Below, in pieces: positions 34,437 through 48,700 of a DNA stretch of 64,000 nt. The DNA comes from Aptenodytes patagonicus (lineage: Eukaryota; Chordata; Aves; Sphenisciformes; Spheniscidae): contig NC_134970.1 in NCBI RefSeq assembly GCF_965638725.1, positions 5,523,001 through 5,587,000 on the forward strand, in the 5' to 3' direction. Positions within the stretch are counted from its first letter, which is position 1, and each line of letters begins with the position of its first letter. The position numbers and the translations under genes are program-made. The notes under the pieces are model-generated. The model was not told where the DNA came from. It made no database searches and worked only from the letters and a program-made list of their open reading frames with translations.

Positions 34437-37400
34437 GGCTGGAGCCTGCCACGCGCCGCAGCAGCATTTGCATTTGCCGTCGCCGGTCCCCCCTCCACGG
34501 CGCTGGGCCAGGCCAAGGTGCTTGTGTTTGGGTCGTGTCGGCTGTTCGTCCCCTCGGCTGCCTCTGGACGGGCGCGGTGGGACGGGGAGGAAAGGTGAAA
34601 GGAGGATGGGGAATGTGAAAGCATCCTAAATTAATATCGCACACTGCAGAAAATCCATCCCGGCAAAGCTGGGGATGCTCCCGAACTCAGCCTGTCTTGC
34701 TGTTCGTAATACGCAGGGAGAGGAGGGGGCGAGCTGGAACAGCCTTTCCTCGCAGGGAAGCTGTCGCTGATGTTTCCATGTGGAAATGATTTTTGCTCCT
34801 GGTTGCGAAGAGCAGCTTTTAGAGCCGCACTGCGGAGGGCTCGATGCGCTGCTGTGCGGTAGCGGATCATTGCCTCGCCAACCGCCAGCTCTGCTCCAGC
34901 TGCAGTTTGCTGGTTCGCTCCCTCTGGATGCAAGGAAGATGCGATCGGCACCGAAAGGAAGCCCAACGCTGTCCCAGCCGCAGCGCCGTGGGCGTCCTCC
35001 CCCGGTCAGCGCAGCCTCCAGCTGCGAGCCGGGGCTCTCAGATGAAGCAGCATTTACCAAGAGGATGCTCGCTGCTTAAACCAGCTCTTTTTTTTTTTCA
35101 TAAAAGGCCCCCCCCCCCCCCAAATGCACAAAAGGGAATGGGACTGTCAAAACCGGCAGCTTTTTAAATTAGTGCCCGAAGTGGCAGAGGAAGGAGTGGC
35201 CTCGCTTGTGCAACCCACAGTGGGCTCAGCAACTGCTGATGCAAGAGCGAGGGATTAAAAAAGCAAAGTGACGCGAGATAACCCACCAGCCTGGCTGATG
35301 CGAGTATCCCCAGTTACACGGGGGATACGTTCCAGGGCAAAACCAGCCAGAAAATAAATCGGATGTAGGTTTTCCCTTAGGAAAGTAACTCTATAATTAG
35401 CTCTGTGATTTTTTTGGTGGGGTGGGGGTTTGGTCCCTGTGCCCCGGGATGGGGCGGGACAGGTTTCTGGCTGTTGCAAACTCCGCTCTCGCTCCCCTTC
35501 CTCGTGCCCCCGCGCCGGGAGCCGGGGAGCTCCAGCTGCGCGGCGTCAGAGACCTCAGCAAAGTGGGTTACTGGAAATGGGAAGTGGGGAGAGGAATGGC
35601 GTCAGGGTCTGGGTCAGAGAGTCCATGGTCAAGTCCGGAGTGGCATCGCCAGAAAAAAAAGGGGAGGAAAAAAGTGTGATTAATGCAGAAGGCGGTACAG
35701 GAACTGTAAAAAAAAAAAAAATCCCAAAGGTGACTCATGATGTTCAGCCCCAACAACACGTAGTAGGAGGAGGTCAGACGTGCGGGGCTGGGGACCAGGA
35801 TCAGCGCCGAGGGCAGATGGGGTGTTTCCTTCGCACCATTTATAGCCACCCTGTCGGAGCTGTCACCTCTCCGGTCCCAGGCTCGCCCTTCCCGAGGGGT
35901 GTCCCAAACCCCCACCCGGGAGGGGTGTGATTGTGGGAGAGTCCGTCCTTGTAATTTGCTTGAAAAACCCATCCTAACGCCTGGAAGCAAAAGGAATATA
36001 TTAAATGACTGCGTATTTCATAGCCTTCAAAGCAACCTTCTTCTCAGCACCAGGGGCACCCAAATACCGAGCGGCGGTCGCTGCCTCGGCCGGGGAGCCC
36101 TCGGGAGAGTTCCCTTCCCGGCGGATCTCCCCAGGTGGGTCCCGCAGATGCCGAGGGGAGAGGAAGCCACTGCAGACATGGATGCAAATACATTATTCAT
36201 GGCGGGCAGAGTCGGTGCGTGACTCAGCCCGTCTTCAGCACCGGCACGGCCGAGGTTTCGTCAGGGGAACATGCCCCGGCACATCGCCTCTGACACCAAG
36301 TTTCATCCTCTCTGGGGACACGGGGAGCAGCATCCCCAAAAGCCAAGGGGACGAGGGTGGGAGCTTCGGCACGGAGCAGGGGAATGGTTTGAGTTGGGTG
36401 AAGGAATCAGGGTTCGGATGCCCCAGCCTTGGGTGAGAAGGTGGAGAATGGGGAAACGTGGCTCCGTGGAGCCACGTCAGGTAATCCTGACCCCAAAGTG
36501 AAGAACCAAACGTTGTGCCAAGGAAGGATCTTGGCGCGTTTAGTGGGAATCACACACTGAGGTCCAACCCATGCTCATAACAACTGTTTTAAATGCACGT
36601 GAATGCCTACGTGTAAGGATTTTACAAAGGCTGAATACAAAATGTCATTAATATATTTAAGCATGTTGACCTGGAAACATTTTCCCAGATAAAAACCTAC
36701 CAGCGCCGACCGCAGAAACGAAGTGATCTGCGTGGTTCTTCACCCAGCCCTCCCCAGCAGCGAGGAAGGTTTGGAAATTTGGTGGTCGAAGGTGTACGTG
36801 AAGTGGGGTTTTTTTTGGGGGGGAACGCAATATTCCTGTTAGATCAACCAATGTAGGGGGAAGAAACAGCAAAGAGTTGGGCAGACGGGCATCCTTCAGG
36901 TCTTTCGGGCTGGAGGTGGCAATGACAGAGCAGGGCACACCGTGTTATTTTTCAAGGTGGGATAAACTCTGCAGAAACCTGAATTTCTGCCCAGGGAAAC
37001 AACCTGAGAATGGGGGAACTACCCCGGGACCTCCACCCCAGCACGGAGAGCGGGGACGAGCACACAGGGTCTGGGGTTCAGTCCTGCAAAAAGCCCCATC
37101 CTACACCCCAAAGGTCAGACCAGGGCTGTCACCCACCTCTCATGGGGCACGGGGGTGACTCCTTCCCTCCTCGGACAGCCTTTACTCGCAAGAACACCCC
37201 AGGCAGGTGTGAAATCGCTCGGCTCAGGAAAGCAGATTGACGGGCACTCACTAGAGGTGTAAGAGGCTCTGCTGGGGACAAAGCCCCGAAACAAAGCCCT
37301 GCGTATTCAGGCAGTAAAAACCCTCTTCAGCAAGATTCAAATCTCCAAGATTTTTTTTTTTTTATTATCTCTACTAACAAGCTTTTTTCTTTTAAGTGGG

Positions 37401-40400
37401 AAACGTGAAGGCTCTTAATGAAACACTCACGCTCCAGCAAAAGTCTAAATGAACCCAGTGTTCGGCTGAATGGCGTTTATATCCCAGCGAAGACTGTTTT
37501 CCCATCAGCTCTTTGAAGTGCCCAATTAAGTGATTTTATACTAATAGGATTTTCCCAGGAAAGAAAGACAAGAATGACAAAACGCTGAATGCTTGATTAA
37601 CTCTGCCCCTAAAAGAACTCGGATCGTGTTAATTGACTGTTTCCCTGCCATATACAGCCCTTGTTTGCTCCATTTATGAAGGCATTTTGATGAGACACCG
37701 GACCCAGCAGAGTGGAAATAGAGTCCCACCAAGCACAAATGGGGGATGAGACAGTCCCTAAAACAAGGCCTTTGCTTACTGGAAATATTCCTGGATGCGG
37801 GAGCCGGGCTATGAATCGGTCGCTTCATTCGGCCCCTCACTCATTTTCATCCAAGATTGTTTTTAGCCCCATTCATAGTCATTAACGTAATTGCTTCACT
37901 GACTTTCCATGAGCAGCTTGGAAGCTTTGTGGTTTGTTTTTTTTTTTTGCTGGCAGCAAAGGACCTCATTGTTCAGAGCCCGGCGAGGGCGGCAGGGAGT
38001 ACCTGGCTTCGAACCTCGGGCTCGTTTGCCTGTTTATTTACTTGCTGCTTCACCTCATTGACTATGACCCGAGAGCAAGGCAGGACAGTGCAGACAGCCG
38101 GCACCCACGGAGGGGGCACAGACACCCCGCTGGGAACGGGAACGAACGGCTCCGGCCTTTTGCAAAGCTCCTTGGGGGGTATAAGGTCCATCCAAAATGT
38201 CCACAGGTTTTTTTTTTGCAGGCAGCTTTTCCCCTCAGGCACCTCAGCGAGGGCGGGGGAAGCTTTCTGCCGGGGTGGCAGTGGGCAGGGGGAGGACAGG
38301 GGCTTCTCCAGACCCACCGGGACCTTCCACGGCAGGATTCACCGCGTGGGTGGGAATAAGCAAGTGGAGCGTGGGGCAGAATTGCTCCTGTCCATGCGGC
38401 GTACGGGGTCTCCAGCCTTTGGCAGCTCTTGGTGCAGCCAGGCCCATGGGAAGCTGTCGACCGACGTAACTTCTTCCCAATGGACGACACGTGTGGCACA
38501 GTGCTGCTGACGAGGGATTTGCCTGTCAAATCCCACGGCTCCCCGAGCCGTGGCTTTGCTTGAAATCCACCGGGAGCACGATCTGGCTCTTTATAGCCAT
38601 GCAGGAGAAGGAGGTGACTCTGGAGAGCTGTTGACTAATGCTTGCTCATGATGTGAGCTTTAAAAATAATCCCTGATTTGGCGGAGCGCACTCCGCCCAG
38701 AGCAGTCAGACACAAGTCTGTGAGGCAAGTCCCTCTGCTCCTGCTTGCGGAGGCAGCGACACCAAACCCCAAACCCACGGCTCTGGGAGACACGTGCTTG
38801 GCCCGCTCGCCCACCCCGGCGCCCGCCGGCACTGCCAGGCGGTGGCTCACTGTGTGTCAGCGTCTCCTGGGATCTCCCCGCTCATGGCACGTGTTTCGGG
38901 AATCCTGTCACCCCGGGTGAGCACAGGCACGGGGTCGTGATTCACTTTGCCCTCGTGCTGGGGGGCGAGGAGCGGGGCTGGGTGTGGGGCAGAGGAGAGG
39001 GAAGGGGCAGAGGCGGGGGCAGATCGACCCCATGGCACCGTAAGTAAAGGGATGCCTGAAATGGCATCTGTAGGAGGGTAGTACCCAGACCACACGCCAC
39101 GGACAGACGGCCGGCCGGCTGTCTTGCACGGCGACTCGTGCTGGTGCGGAGCAGAGGTAATGGGAGGGGACAGCTGCGTGTGTACAACTTCCAATAAAGC
39201 CATCGGTAATGATATGACAGCCGCCACCTAGACGCCGGATTAAGGGTCAATTGCACTTTCCTTTCTACGTGTCGGTCATGCTCAGCAGGATTTCCTGGAG
39301 CTGGGGTGAAGGAGCAGCTTTCACCCCACACTGAACCTCCGCTGGCCTTGACACCGAACGCTGGCACAGAGCTGTGCCAGACCTGGCGATGGGGACGGGC
39401 ACGGTCCACGCACCGTGCTGGAGCTCTGCTCGGTTCCACCAAACGGGGATCCGAGTCAGGGAGTTCCAGGTGCCAATATAAAACCTTCTGCTTTTGGTTT
39501 CAGCCTGCCTCGCTGGTTTCTCTGCCTCGCCTGTGAGAATCCACGTTGCACCACGGGAAGGAAATTTCCTGAATCTCGGAGCTGCTGTCAGTAGGGCAAC
39601 AGAGGCTGGAAACACGTTAAAAATGTCCCATACGTCACCCGCCAGCGGCGATGCTGCACCAGAGCCCTCCTCATCCTCCCGTACCAAATCTGGGCTTTGT
39701 AGACCGAAAGACTTATAGATGACCAACTGTAATATGCCATAAAGAGGGCAGGAGGGAGACAAAGAGGGAGAGGGAGGTCGTGAAACATGAAAACCTGAAA
39801 ATGTCTATAGGTCAAAAAATACCCCACCGGTCCTTGTCAAACCGACCCTGTGCTGGGAAAACTCCTGACTCCAAATCTGGCGAAGAACATTCAACCACGA
39901 GTTTTTGAGCAGGACGTGTCAACCAGGCAGCTAGAAGAATTGCTATTGGCAGGAGCAGCAGCGTGCCACACCTGAAGCCTATCTCTCTAGCTGGGGCAAC
40001 CTCCTCCCAAAAAGTTTATAATAGTAATGCATGAAAAGCTGATCAATCCACCATTTGCTAGCACCAGGAAGCACGGCACCCAGTCCAGCCAGCGGGTGTC
40101 CTGCAGTGACCGACCGCGTCTTAATGCGACAGCAAATAATGTCGGCATTAGTCAGAAACGAGTGACTGCAAACATTTTATAGCAAACACTGCGAGCCCTC
40201 CGTCGGCAGTGGTGGGGGAAAGGCTGGGCGGAGCGGCGGGGCTTCCTCGCAGAGACGGCGCTGGATGTTGCTGAATATTCATGGGCAAAGCAGCCTCTGC
40301 GCGCGGTGGAGATAACGCTTCTCTCACAGCTGGCAGTAGCGATCTTCCAGCCGGCTCCGAAGTGACACCCAGGGTGACATGGCGCCCCACCCTGATACCA

Positions 40401-43400
40401 CTGCTCCACCCTGATACCGTGGCTCCCGACGGAGGGCTGCGGCTTGCCAAGGGCCTTTCACACCACGGCGTACGTTGCCGGGCTGCTTTGCCGCCGGTGG
40501 CGGGCAGCGGTGTGGTGTCCGCACGTGCTATCGGTACATCACAACCTGTCAGCGCGCTTGCGTGTTGTCCAGCAAAGTGCCCAAGGACAGGACGGTCTGA
40601 CTCTGACTGTAGCAGGGTGAATCCTGGGGTACCACGGGCAGGTTGTGGCATACCACCACCGAAATCGGTGGCGGAATCTAGCTGGGAAGGAGGTACGTTT
40701 CCTTCTTCCGATTGGGATTACTCCCACAGAAAATCTGACAGCTAAAATTACTTTGAGGACCGAGCAGAAACACCACTCGAGCCAACGTGAAGATTTGGTC
40801 AACTAAAAGTTATGTCAGCTACTAAATTATTAAATAATAGATGAATGAATCACTTGGGAACATAGCGTTCTTATTGCATAGTCTATTTTATATTTGTCTG
40901 GATCTTGTGTTTATTTTAGTCCCCAACAGTATTTGTTTGAAGGGCACTACCAGAATGTAACTCATGGTAGTGCCTCAGTGAAACTTCAGAAATGAAACAG
41001 AAAACTGAGACAGTGACAGTGTTTCTAGGAAGCCAGAACCCTTCTTGCGTGGGCTGGCAGGCTGGGGTGCTGCTTCAGCCTCAGCGACTGCTTCACTAAA
41101 TGACTTCAATAGCTGCCAGGTGAAAACTGTCTTTATTTTGCCTATTTTTGGCAGGTTGAGGTGCGAAATTGGAGCTAGCTGCATTTCAGCAACAGGGAAA
41201 CTGAGACCCGCCTCTTTATGGCAGGCCTCGGGTGCTGTGCTGTCACCTCGCTGTGCGGGATCTAAGGTCGAACCGGAGCAACTGGAATTGCACTTCTGCC
41301 CTTCGGCCTTCTGTTTGCAAAAGGGGTTGATGCTCCAGTTTTTTCACTTTTTTTCTTTTCTAGCTAAGCAACGCTGCGCTACATCAGCACCAGAGTAGGA
41401 CGTTTCATGATAGCAACTGTAGCTCGGGTTTTGGGACAGTTATTTCTGGGGAACGATTTCAACACGGGTATGGGGACAGCGATTAAAACCAGCAGAAATC
41501 GGAGAGAGTTTGTCAAATGTTCAGATGCTTCGTGGACCTTTACGTCAGGAGACATTGTGGCCTCTTGTGGTGATGGGATCATGAGCAAAAGAAAGTAAAA
41601 CTGGAAACTGAAGAGGGGTCACATTAACAGCAAAAGAAAAAAGCTGTAGAACTGCTAGGGCACTCGTCGCTTCCAGCGGTGAATTCTGCCGACAGGTCCC
41701 CACAGAAGCACGTAGCCGTTCAGAGGGTAAGAGGCGCAACCTGCCCTTCCAGGCAAGGCTGGCTGCTGCAGGAAGACCCAAGGGCACGGTGCAGCGTCTC
41801 TCACGCCTCCTTTGACTCCAAACCGAAAGAAATGCAAAGACCGAGAGCATGAAGCATGCAAGTCATTTTCTATCAAGAACGTATTTGAGTTCGTGGTGTG
41901 ACTGGAGTACGGAATAGCACAGCTCCAGCAACATGTTCATTTTGGAGGTGAACTGCAGCAGCTCCCCAAACATACCTGAAACACGATGTGGGTAACTAGA
42001 ACCACTGTCGGTGTTCGGTAAGATTGCGGTTTCTCACCCAGGCACGACCCTGGTTAGCTGGACCTGTCTGAGGGTCGGTGGAACATATCCCATTGAAAGA
42101 ACGAACGTATTTAACCTCTCCATTTTCCGTTTTAAGTGCGAGGCACATTCTTAAAATGATCTTCTCTGCCATAAACAAAGAGCAGCATGTACATAAAAAG
42201 AAAAAAAAAAAAATCCCTTTCTTCGCAAAACCATTTGCACACAATACTCTCCCTAGGGAGAGTGTGAGAAAAGAACAAACCGCACATGAACAGAGGGTAG
42301 TTATGTCGTTTAACGCGCTGCTGGGATGCGCTTAGATACTGCGCTGATGAGCGTCTGAGGCACTCAGATGGTATTAACCTCAGGATGCTTCTGACAGGGA
42401 AAAGCAGAGGCAGCTAAACCTCTCCCCGAATTAGAAACGCAGCTGAACACCTTTGTGTGAGTACCATGAAACCGGGCCCTAAAACAATTTGAATTGAAAG
42501 TAGCAGACAGAAGAGATTCCCCCCATCACTCGGGAGCCTTCAGAGCAGGGCTGTCGCTGAGGACGGGGTGCGAGCCACCTAGTTCTGCCAAGGAACCACT
42601 GGACAGCGTCCGTGTGTCCTCTTCTGGCCAGGACAGATTGCTTAGCGGCTCTTCCTGGTTTAAGAATCTTTGGGGAAAGGTGAGGGATGTTCCTGGCCTT
42701 CGGAGGTCAACACAAACATCTCCTCATAAATTTAATTTGAGAGCAGACTTTTCCAACACAAGCCACAATGCTCTACCCGTCAGTGGTGCTCCCAGGCTGG
42801 TTACCCTCTTACAGAAGCAAACTGGAAGCCTGAAATCCGAGAATGTGTTGCTGCATTAAAAATAACGCTTGCTAATTGTACCCTGGGAGAAGGGCTGTAC
42901 CCGGCCAGTATTTATACATTTCCCATCTTTCTCTAGAAGTTGCTAATTTTGTTCCCCATCAAAAAGCCACCTGATTACATAAAACCAGTAGTCTGCTGTG
43001 AGACAGCAGTTCTGATCCAGCCTAAGGGCCAACTTCTTCATTCAGCTGAGGAGTAAAATATGAAGCAGAAACCTGAAACTGATAAATATTCCCAGTTCTG
43101 CAGACTCCCTTGTGCACAAAACCCACGACCTGCTTCCCTGCAGCGTACACCATCTCTAGCGCTTCAGATTTCTCACCCTCCTTTCCCCTCGGTAGCTGAA
43201 ACTGCTGAAGGCTACTTGTACCCCGCCGTTCCCTCCCCCCCACGTAACCGCAAGAGGAACCAACGTGCCAGCAGAGAGGCTGGCTCCCAGGCAACGAGAG
43301 CTGCAATCCTTCCACAAATCAAACCCTGGTAGAAGCGCGTATTAAAAAAGGGAACACAGCTGTGTGTGGCACATGATATCATCTCAGCCCTTAGCTGCCT

Positions 43401-43980
43401 TTCATCGAATACAAACATCCCCAGAGGAGTTGGTCTGTCAACATTTTGAGACCAAACCCGATTCGGAATCAGCAGGACAGGAGCCCCATCCGGCTGATGA
43501 GGCCACCCCGACCTCTGCCGGGGAGCCGCGACGGTGCGCGGCAGCAGCCACTGCACCAGCAGCCTCAGATCCCCATCTTGGCTGTGAGCCCGACACTTCC
43601 TACGCGCCCCGGCTGACGTAGAAGCCCCGCTTTCCCGAGAACACACAGCGCAGACTAAACCGCCCAGCTCTACGCCAAGGGCTACAGGTCGACTGAACTT
43701 CTACCCCGAGCGGCAGCCGCTGGTCTACCAGCGGCAACCCCCTGTACAGCGGGATGGATCATCACACAGAAGTAAACTCATCAGGCCCAAGAGGCTAGGA
43801 GCAGAGATAATGTATTTTTCTGTACCTCTTAAGCTCACCGCGCTCCCAGTTTAAGATGATTTTGGGCCGCGCGTGCCTTTTGCACCACCTGCAGCCTTCC
43901 TGCTTTCCAGCGAGCACAAGGCTGGTTATGCTCATACCACAGCGCGCTGTTTGGGCCAGGGGCCGTTAAACTGCTAGTCA

Positions 43981-44036
43981 AGAGAATCACAGAATCACTT
44001 CGGTTGGAAAAGACCTTTAAGATCATCAAGTCCAAC
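43981..44036 (+). repeat. CR1 LINE 3'-end fragment
   Basis: AGAATCACAGAATCACTTCG followed by GTTGGAAAAGACCTTTAAGA and TCATCAAGTCCAAC closely follows the highly repeated avian CR1 tail (AGAATCATAGAATGGTTTGG, then GTTGGAAGGGACCTTAAAGA). Only about 55 bp remains, with no ORF. It is the clearest avian-type signature in the window. Confidence 0.85.
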
Positions 44037-44933
44037 AGTAAGTAGCACCGAGCAGTTAAAAAAAAAAAATCAATCAAGACACTGTACCTCAGCAGCCGAG
44101 ACGGTTACACCTCTGCCCCAGCTGCTGACTGACAAACCACATATTGTCCTCGCTCCCCTTCCACACACAGCCTTTCCAGGCAGCGCACTAAGCAGCAGAA
44201 TTTCTTTCCATTATGGCTTTGCCATCATCTTGTCCCCGCCTGGATACCACAAGTGAAGGAAATTAAACCACAAGGCTGTTCAGTACGATGGATTTAATCT
44301 AAAACGCACACGATCGAAACTGATGTAGCTCATCTTCTCTTGGATACAGGAAAAAAAGGAGCCGTTAAAGGCAGTTTAGGAGCTCCAACTGCATGGTTGG
44401 AGCCATGCCACGGCTTTACACTCCGAGTGAAATCTTCATGCAAAGCTTCAGTTTACAGACCAGCAATTTCAAAACTGACAGATAGGGAGAATACCTTAAG
44501 TGTTGTTACCGACCCACATCCAGGACGCAAAAAGTGGTGTGAACCTTTGAATCTCGGGCTAGTTTTCCGAGTAAGCCTTCTGGAGCTCACCATTGGGCAA
44601 GAAAGCAAGCTAGCACCACTAAGCTCACCCAGGCTGCATCTGTAATGCCGGTACCAGATGGCAGTGACGGAACGCGAGGCCCTGCCCCTCGCCGAGGTGC
44701 GCGATGGCATGGAGCACAGCTGCAGGCAGCAACCTGCCACTACAGCAGCGTTTGGACATTTACTGTTGCAGGTGTGTTCCAGTGAGATGTGGCAAGTGTA
44801 ATTCTACTCTGTACTGAAGAGCGTGTTGAATTTGCACCGAGTTGCAGCACAAGACCCAAGCGCACGTTCTGCAAAGCGCATGTATATAGCGGGTACTCAA
44901 GTCAAATACTAAACAACAAGTTGTAACCAAAAC

Positions 44934-45762
44934 TTTAATCCCAAGGATCTCACAAAAGACATTTTACAAGTGACATGAAAATTCTTGTACAGTAAAGAAA
45001 TGTTTAATTCATAACTTTTACAATGTACCATTACACACTCAACACATCCACTCCAGTTGTCAGTTCTGCTGTGTATTTGGTCTACTCACAAGGTTCTGGA
45101 ATAGATGGTCAATCAAACAATCATGTTTAAGAAGTACTCTAGTCACATGAAGTACAAAACCAACTGACCCTACGGCTAAAAATTTATATTTCACATAATA
45201 TAAAGTAGCTCAGTTCCGGGTAATGGAAGTCAGAACTAGAGCTCTGGATAAAACTGCAGCTCAGTCATTCCCTTCACACGCCACTGGCTCGACGTTCCTG
45301 ACTGTTTCCGAGAACTGTACTATGAAGCATCTACATCTCGTTCTGCACAGACGAACACCGCTCACAGCCACGCTTCCGCAATGAACACATCTTCATTGCA
45401 TGCTTCTTTCCAAAAGCTGAATCCCAGCAAAACATACCCCAGCATGTCACAACCAGAAACATTCTTCTATCTATGTAAGACAAACCAATTACCCATTCAA
45501 CGCAAACAAAAAGTTATGTGTAATGGTACACTGTAAAGTGATTAATATTACAAATCATATGATCTGCTCAGAACCATATACAGATTCACATCTTTACATT
45601 TGCCACCTGTTACAAGATACAAGGAACAAAGCAAGTTCAACAGCTAAAACATTTTAAAAATGCACCAAGCTTTATGAAGTTTCAAAACAAAACAATGTTC
45701 TGTACATACTGCTCCTGTCCTCAGATCTAACGACTTCCTGTACACAGCTCCTTCTCACAGTC
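44934..45762 (-). other. SRSF3: SRSF3 3' UTR with candidate poly(A) signal
   Basis: AT-rich stretch downstream of the SRSF3 stop. A minus-strand ATTAAA (TTTAAT at 44934-44939) gives a 3' UTR of about 0.8 kb. No CpG or repeats. The poly(A) assignment is by motif only. Confidence 0.5.
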
Positions 45763-48700
45763 CTATTTCCTCTCATTTGACCTGGAGCGACTGAAGAAGA
45801 AAAGACACGTTAGTATCCAGGTGCCAAGAGCAGCAGATTTCGCTTCAACCCCCCCAGCCCAACTCAGTAGATGACGTTTAAGCATTTTAAAAATACTGTT
45901 TAATAAAACCGAGTATTTAATTCTTTAAGATAAAGAACATCGGTAAGGAACTAGAGATGATTCCCCACCACAACCTATTTCAGTATTACTAAGACATGGA
46001 AACAGTCATTTTTACAGATTTACTCAAAATGCGTAACCACTGTAAGACCCATCCTACCTGCGAGACCTGGAAAAGGAACGAGAAGGCTTGTGATTCCTCT
46101 CCCGTGAGAGTGATCTCTCTCTTCTTCTGTCTCTGGAGAGGGACCTGTTGAAGATTACAAAGCAAGATGATTATGGTGCCAAAGCAAAGCTGAGCTCATT
46201 AGGTTAACAAGGCTATCTGAAGAGCTTCCCTTCAGGAAGTTAAGGTTTTCAACTATTCAACCAGGGGAAACCCGTTAAAGATTACGGCATTAGCCTTTCC
46301 TTCAGGTAAGAATAATCAGCTTGAGCCATACAACTCAGCTTAAGTCGTGTTGTAAACAGGCACCTATTCCTATGCAGCAGTTTAAATCTGTTCTGAGTCA
46401 GACTGCAAGTGACCGTGCCTCCGCCTACACTTACGCATCCCGTACAGCAATGCAGCACCCTGTGCTACAAGAACGTAAAAATCACCTATAAACCCTGGAA
46501 GCTTCAAAGATCCCAACACAAAACAGCGCTATACCGCTGTGTCATTACCACCTAACGCTCTGCGGTGTGCGACAGCAGAACACGCTCACTATGTTTCTTA
46601 CCACCTGTACTCGTGGCTCACAGTAGCTGGAGGAAGAGTAGCACATTAACACAGAAACTTTGTGGGAAAACTGGCAGGAACCTTGGACAGCTGCAGAACA
46701 GAAAAACTAGTTCCCTCCATTCTTAATATCCTTCAACTGATGACCCTGGAATCCCAAATAGCTGTGTAAACAGATTAACTCCAGGCGAGCAATATGATGG
46801 AAGCAAACCCATTTCTCCCTCTTACCGACTACAATGCCTACCCTGGAGTCTATTAATGCATACAGACAAAAAATTAAGCTGTTTCTGTTTGTTTCTTTTT
46901 AAACCTCCTGGACAAAGTGGTCCAGGCTGTAATTAACTGATGCATACCTGCTGCGGCTACGAGAAAAGCTTCTCCTTCGCGGTGATCTAGAACCAGAAAA
47001 AGAAATGTGAGGCTTTTTATCAATTCTTTCAGCATTAACGGGGTGAGGCATTTCCCAACTTGTCAAACTCACTGTTGGGCCCAGGGAACGTGCCAAGAAT
47101 AACTGGCATCCATCATCCAGTAAAAGGCATGGAAAGATTAGGCAGTAAAACAAAGCTCAGTGTGAACAGCACGTTTCCAACCACGAATTCACTTTAACTA
47201 AGAATGCTTCATAGCAGAGTTGTCCAATGCAACACTTTCCATTTCAACTAAATACACTGCCCAGAACACCACACCAAAGTCCCACAAGTGGTTCCAAAAA
47301 AAAAAAAAAATAGCACAGACCAAATGTTTTGGAACCCATGCAAGCCAAAAAGGTCCATGACAAGACATAAGAGATACCAAGTGGAAAAAAAGTGAAAATG
47401 CGCTCAGTGTCAATATTGATAATGCCATTAAGTGCTACATTAGAACTGCATATTTGTGATTGTCATTTTTAATGCCATAGAGTGTGTTTAGACTATTTTC
47501 TTTAAAAAAAAATAAAAAATAAAAATAACCTTAGCTCGGCCCAGTTCATCCCAAAAAGTAATTGTTTTAAGTTTTGAAAACTGTTAGTAAAACCATTTAA
47601 AGGTGATAGGATTTTTCTGGCAAGGAAAAGCTAAGTTTGTTAGAGCTTTATTAAAAATTTAGTTTGGCATCTCACATGCAAATATACTGGTTTTTTACGT
47701 TATTCACAGTGTAAGAGCTTCCATATCACCCTTAAAAGTTTTCTCAAGCAACATATGTACGTTACCACTCAATTATGCACAGCCAGCCTTTGATTGAGAA
47801 AAGTAATTACTTATAAGCCGCTTACTCCTTATTTTAACCAGCAGTAAACTGTATAAGCAGGAAAAACTTACTAGTTTTTGGTTTCAACAAGCTAGAAATG
47901 GTGAGGTGAGGCTGCCGGACTGACTGCCAAGAAGAATTTGCTGAAAAGGTTTTGCCAGATGTTGCGTTGTATTTAGTTGGTTGGCGAAGGGGGTGTTGTG
48001 GATTTTTCCTGCTTTTTTGTTAGCCGAAGGCTGCTGCTGTAGTTGTTGTGAAGACATTTGGTAAATAAACAGCTGAGCTGATTGGCCGGGAATGTGTGGG
48101 CGGTCGAGGTGGCTGCTGCCGATTTGGTTAAGGTTGGAGAGAAGGCTGAGAGAAAACAGCATGCTCGGGAACCAAAGGGCGGTGCAACCTGACGACTGGC
48201 CATGCCTGGGTCATGTGAAACGACACCAGCCAAGCTGAATGGGGCGCGCTGGTCACATGACGCTGAAAGGGCTAGTTGACTGGCTAATGCAGACTCAGAG
48301 GGTGGTGAGAAGAGACATGATGGTGACTCTGTAACGGGTTCATTTTTATTAATAGATGGACCAAAAAGCATAAAAAAAATGAAAAACAAGCCATCAGTAC
48401 AACCATCTATTAGCTAACAAATACTCCTAATGTGTTATTTTTCAACAGCAAAAGGGTAAGCTTGAAACCCTGACTTGTGAGGACTTCACTCACCTGCAAC
48501 AGGTAAATTCAGTCCTGCAAAAACCACGTTGCAGACTTAAACCGCCAGACAAGCTAGTCTGGGTCCAAGAACGTGTCAGTTACCAAAAATCCTGCTATAT
48601 TTTAGAGCTGGGTTTGCAAACCTCAAGTGACAGGATCGTCACACGATGTTTTAATTCCAAACTAACACTAAAGTGTAAAGATTCTAGATGTTTAGAGCAA

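Larger units (their letters stand above)
33480..44914. other. Intergenic region between CDKN1A and SRSF3
   Basis: No exon with recognisable homology on either strand. GC-rich up to about 39.5 kb, then AT-richer. It holds the p53-like motifs upstream of CDKN1A, AP-1 type TGACTCA sites (about 35732 and 36221), homopolymer runs (37351-37361 T, 37939-37949 T) and a CR1 fragment at 43.98 kb. Long open frames here (e.g. 33458-34231 minus) have no homology that I recognise and are GC-driven. Confidence 0.55.

Noticed and set aside
47884-48389. 92- and 138-codon minus-strand frames between SRSF3 coding exons
   Set aside because: They overlap the SRSF3 poison exon; the frame continuing from the previous SRSF3 exon stops at 48297-48295, and these other frames are incidental.
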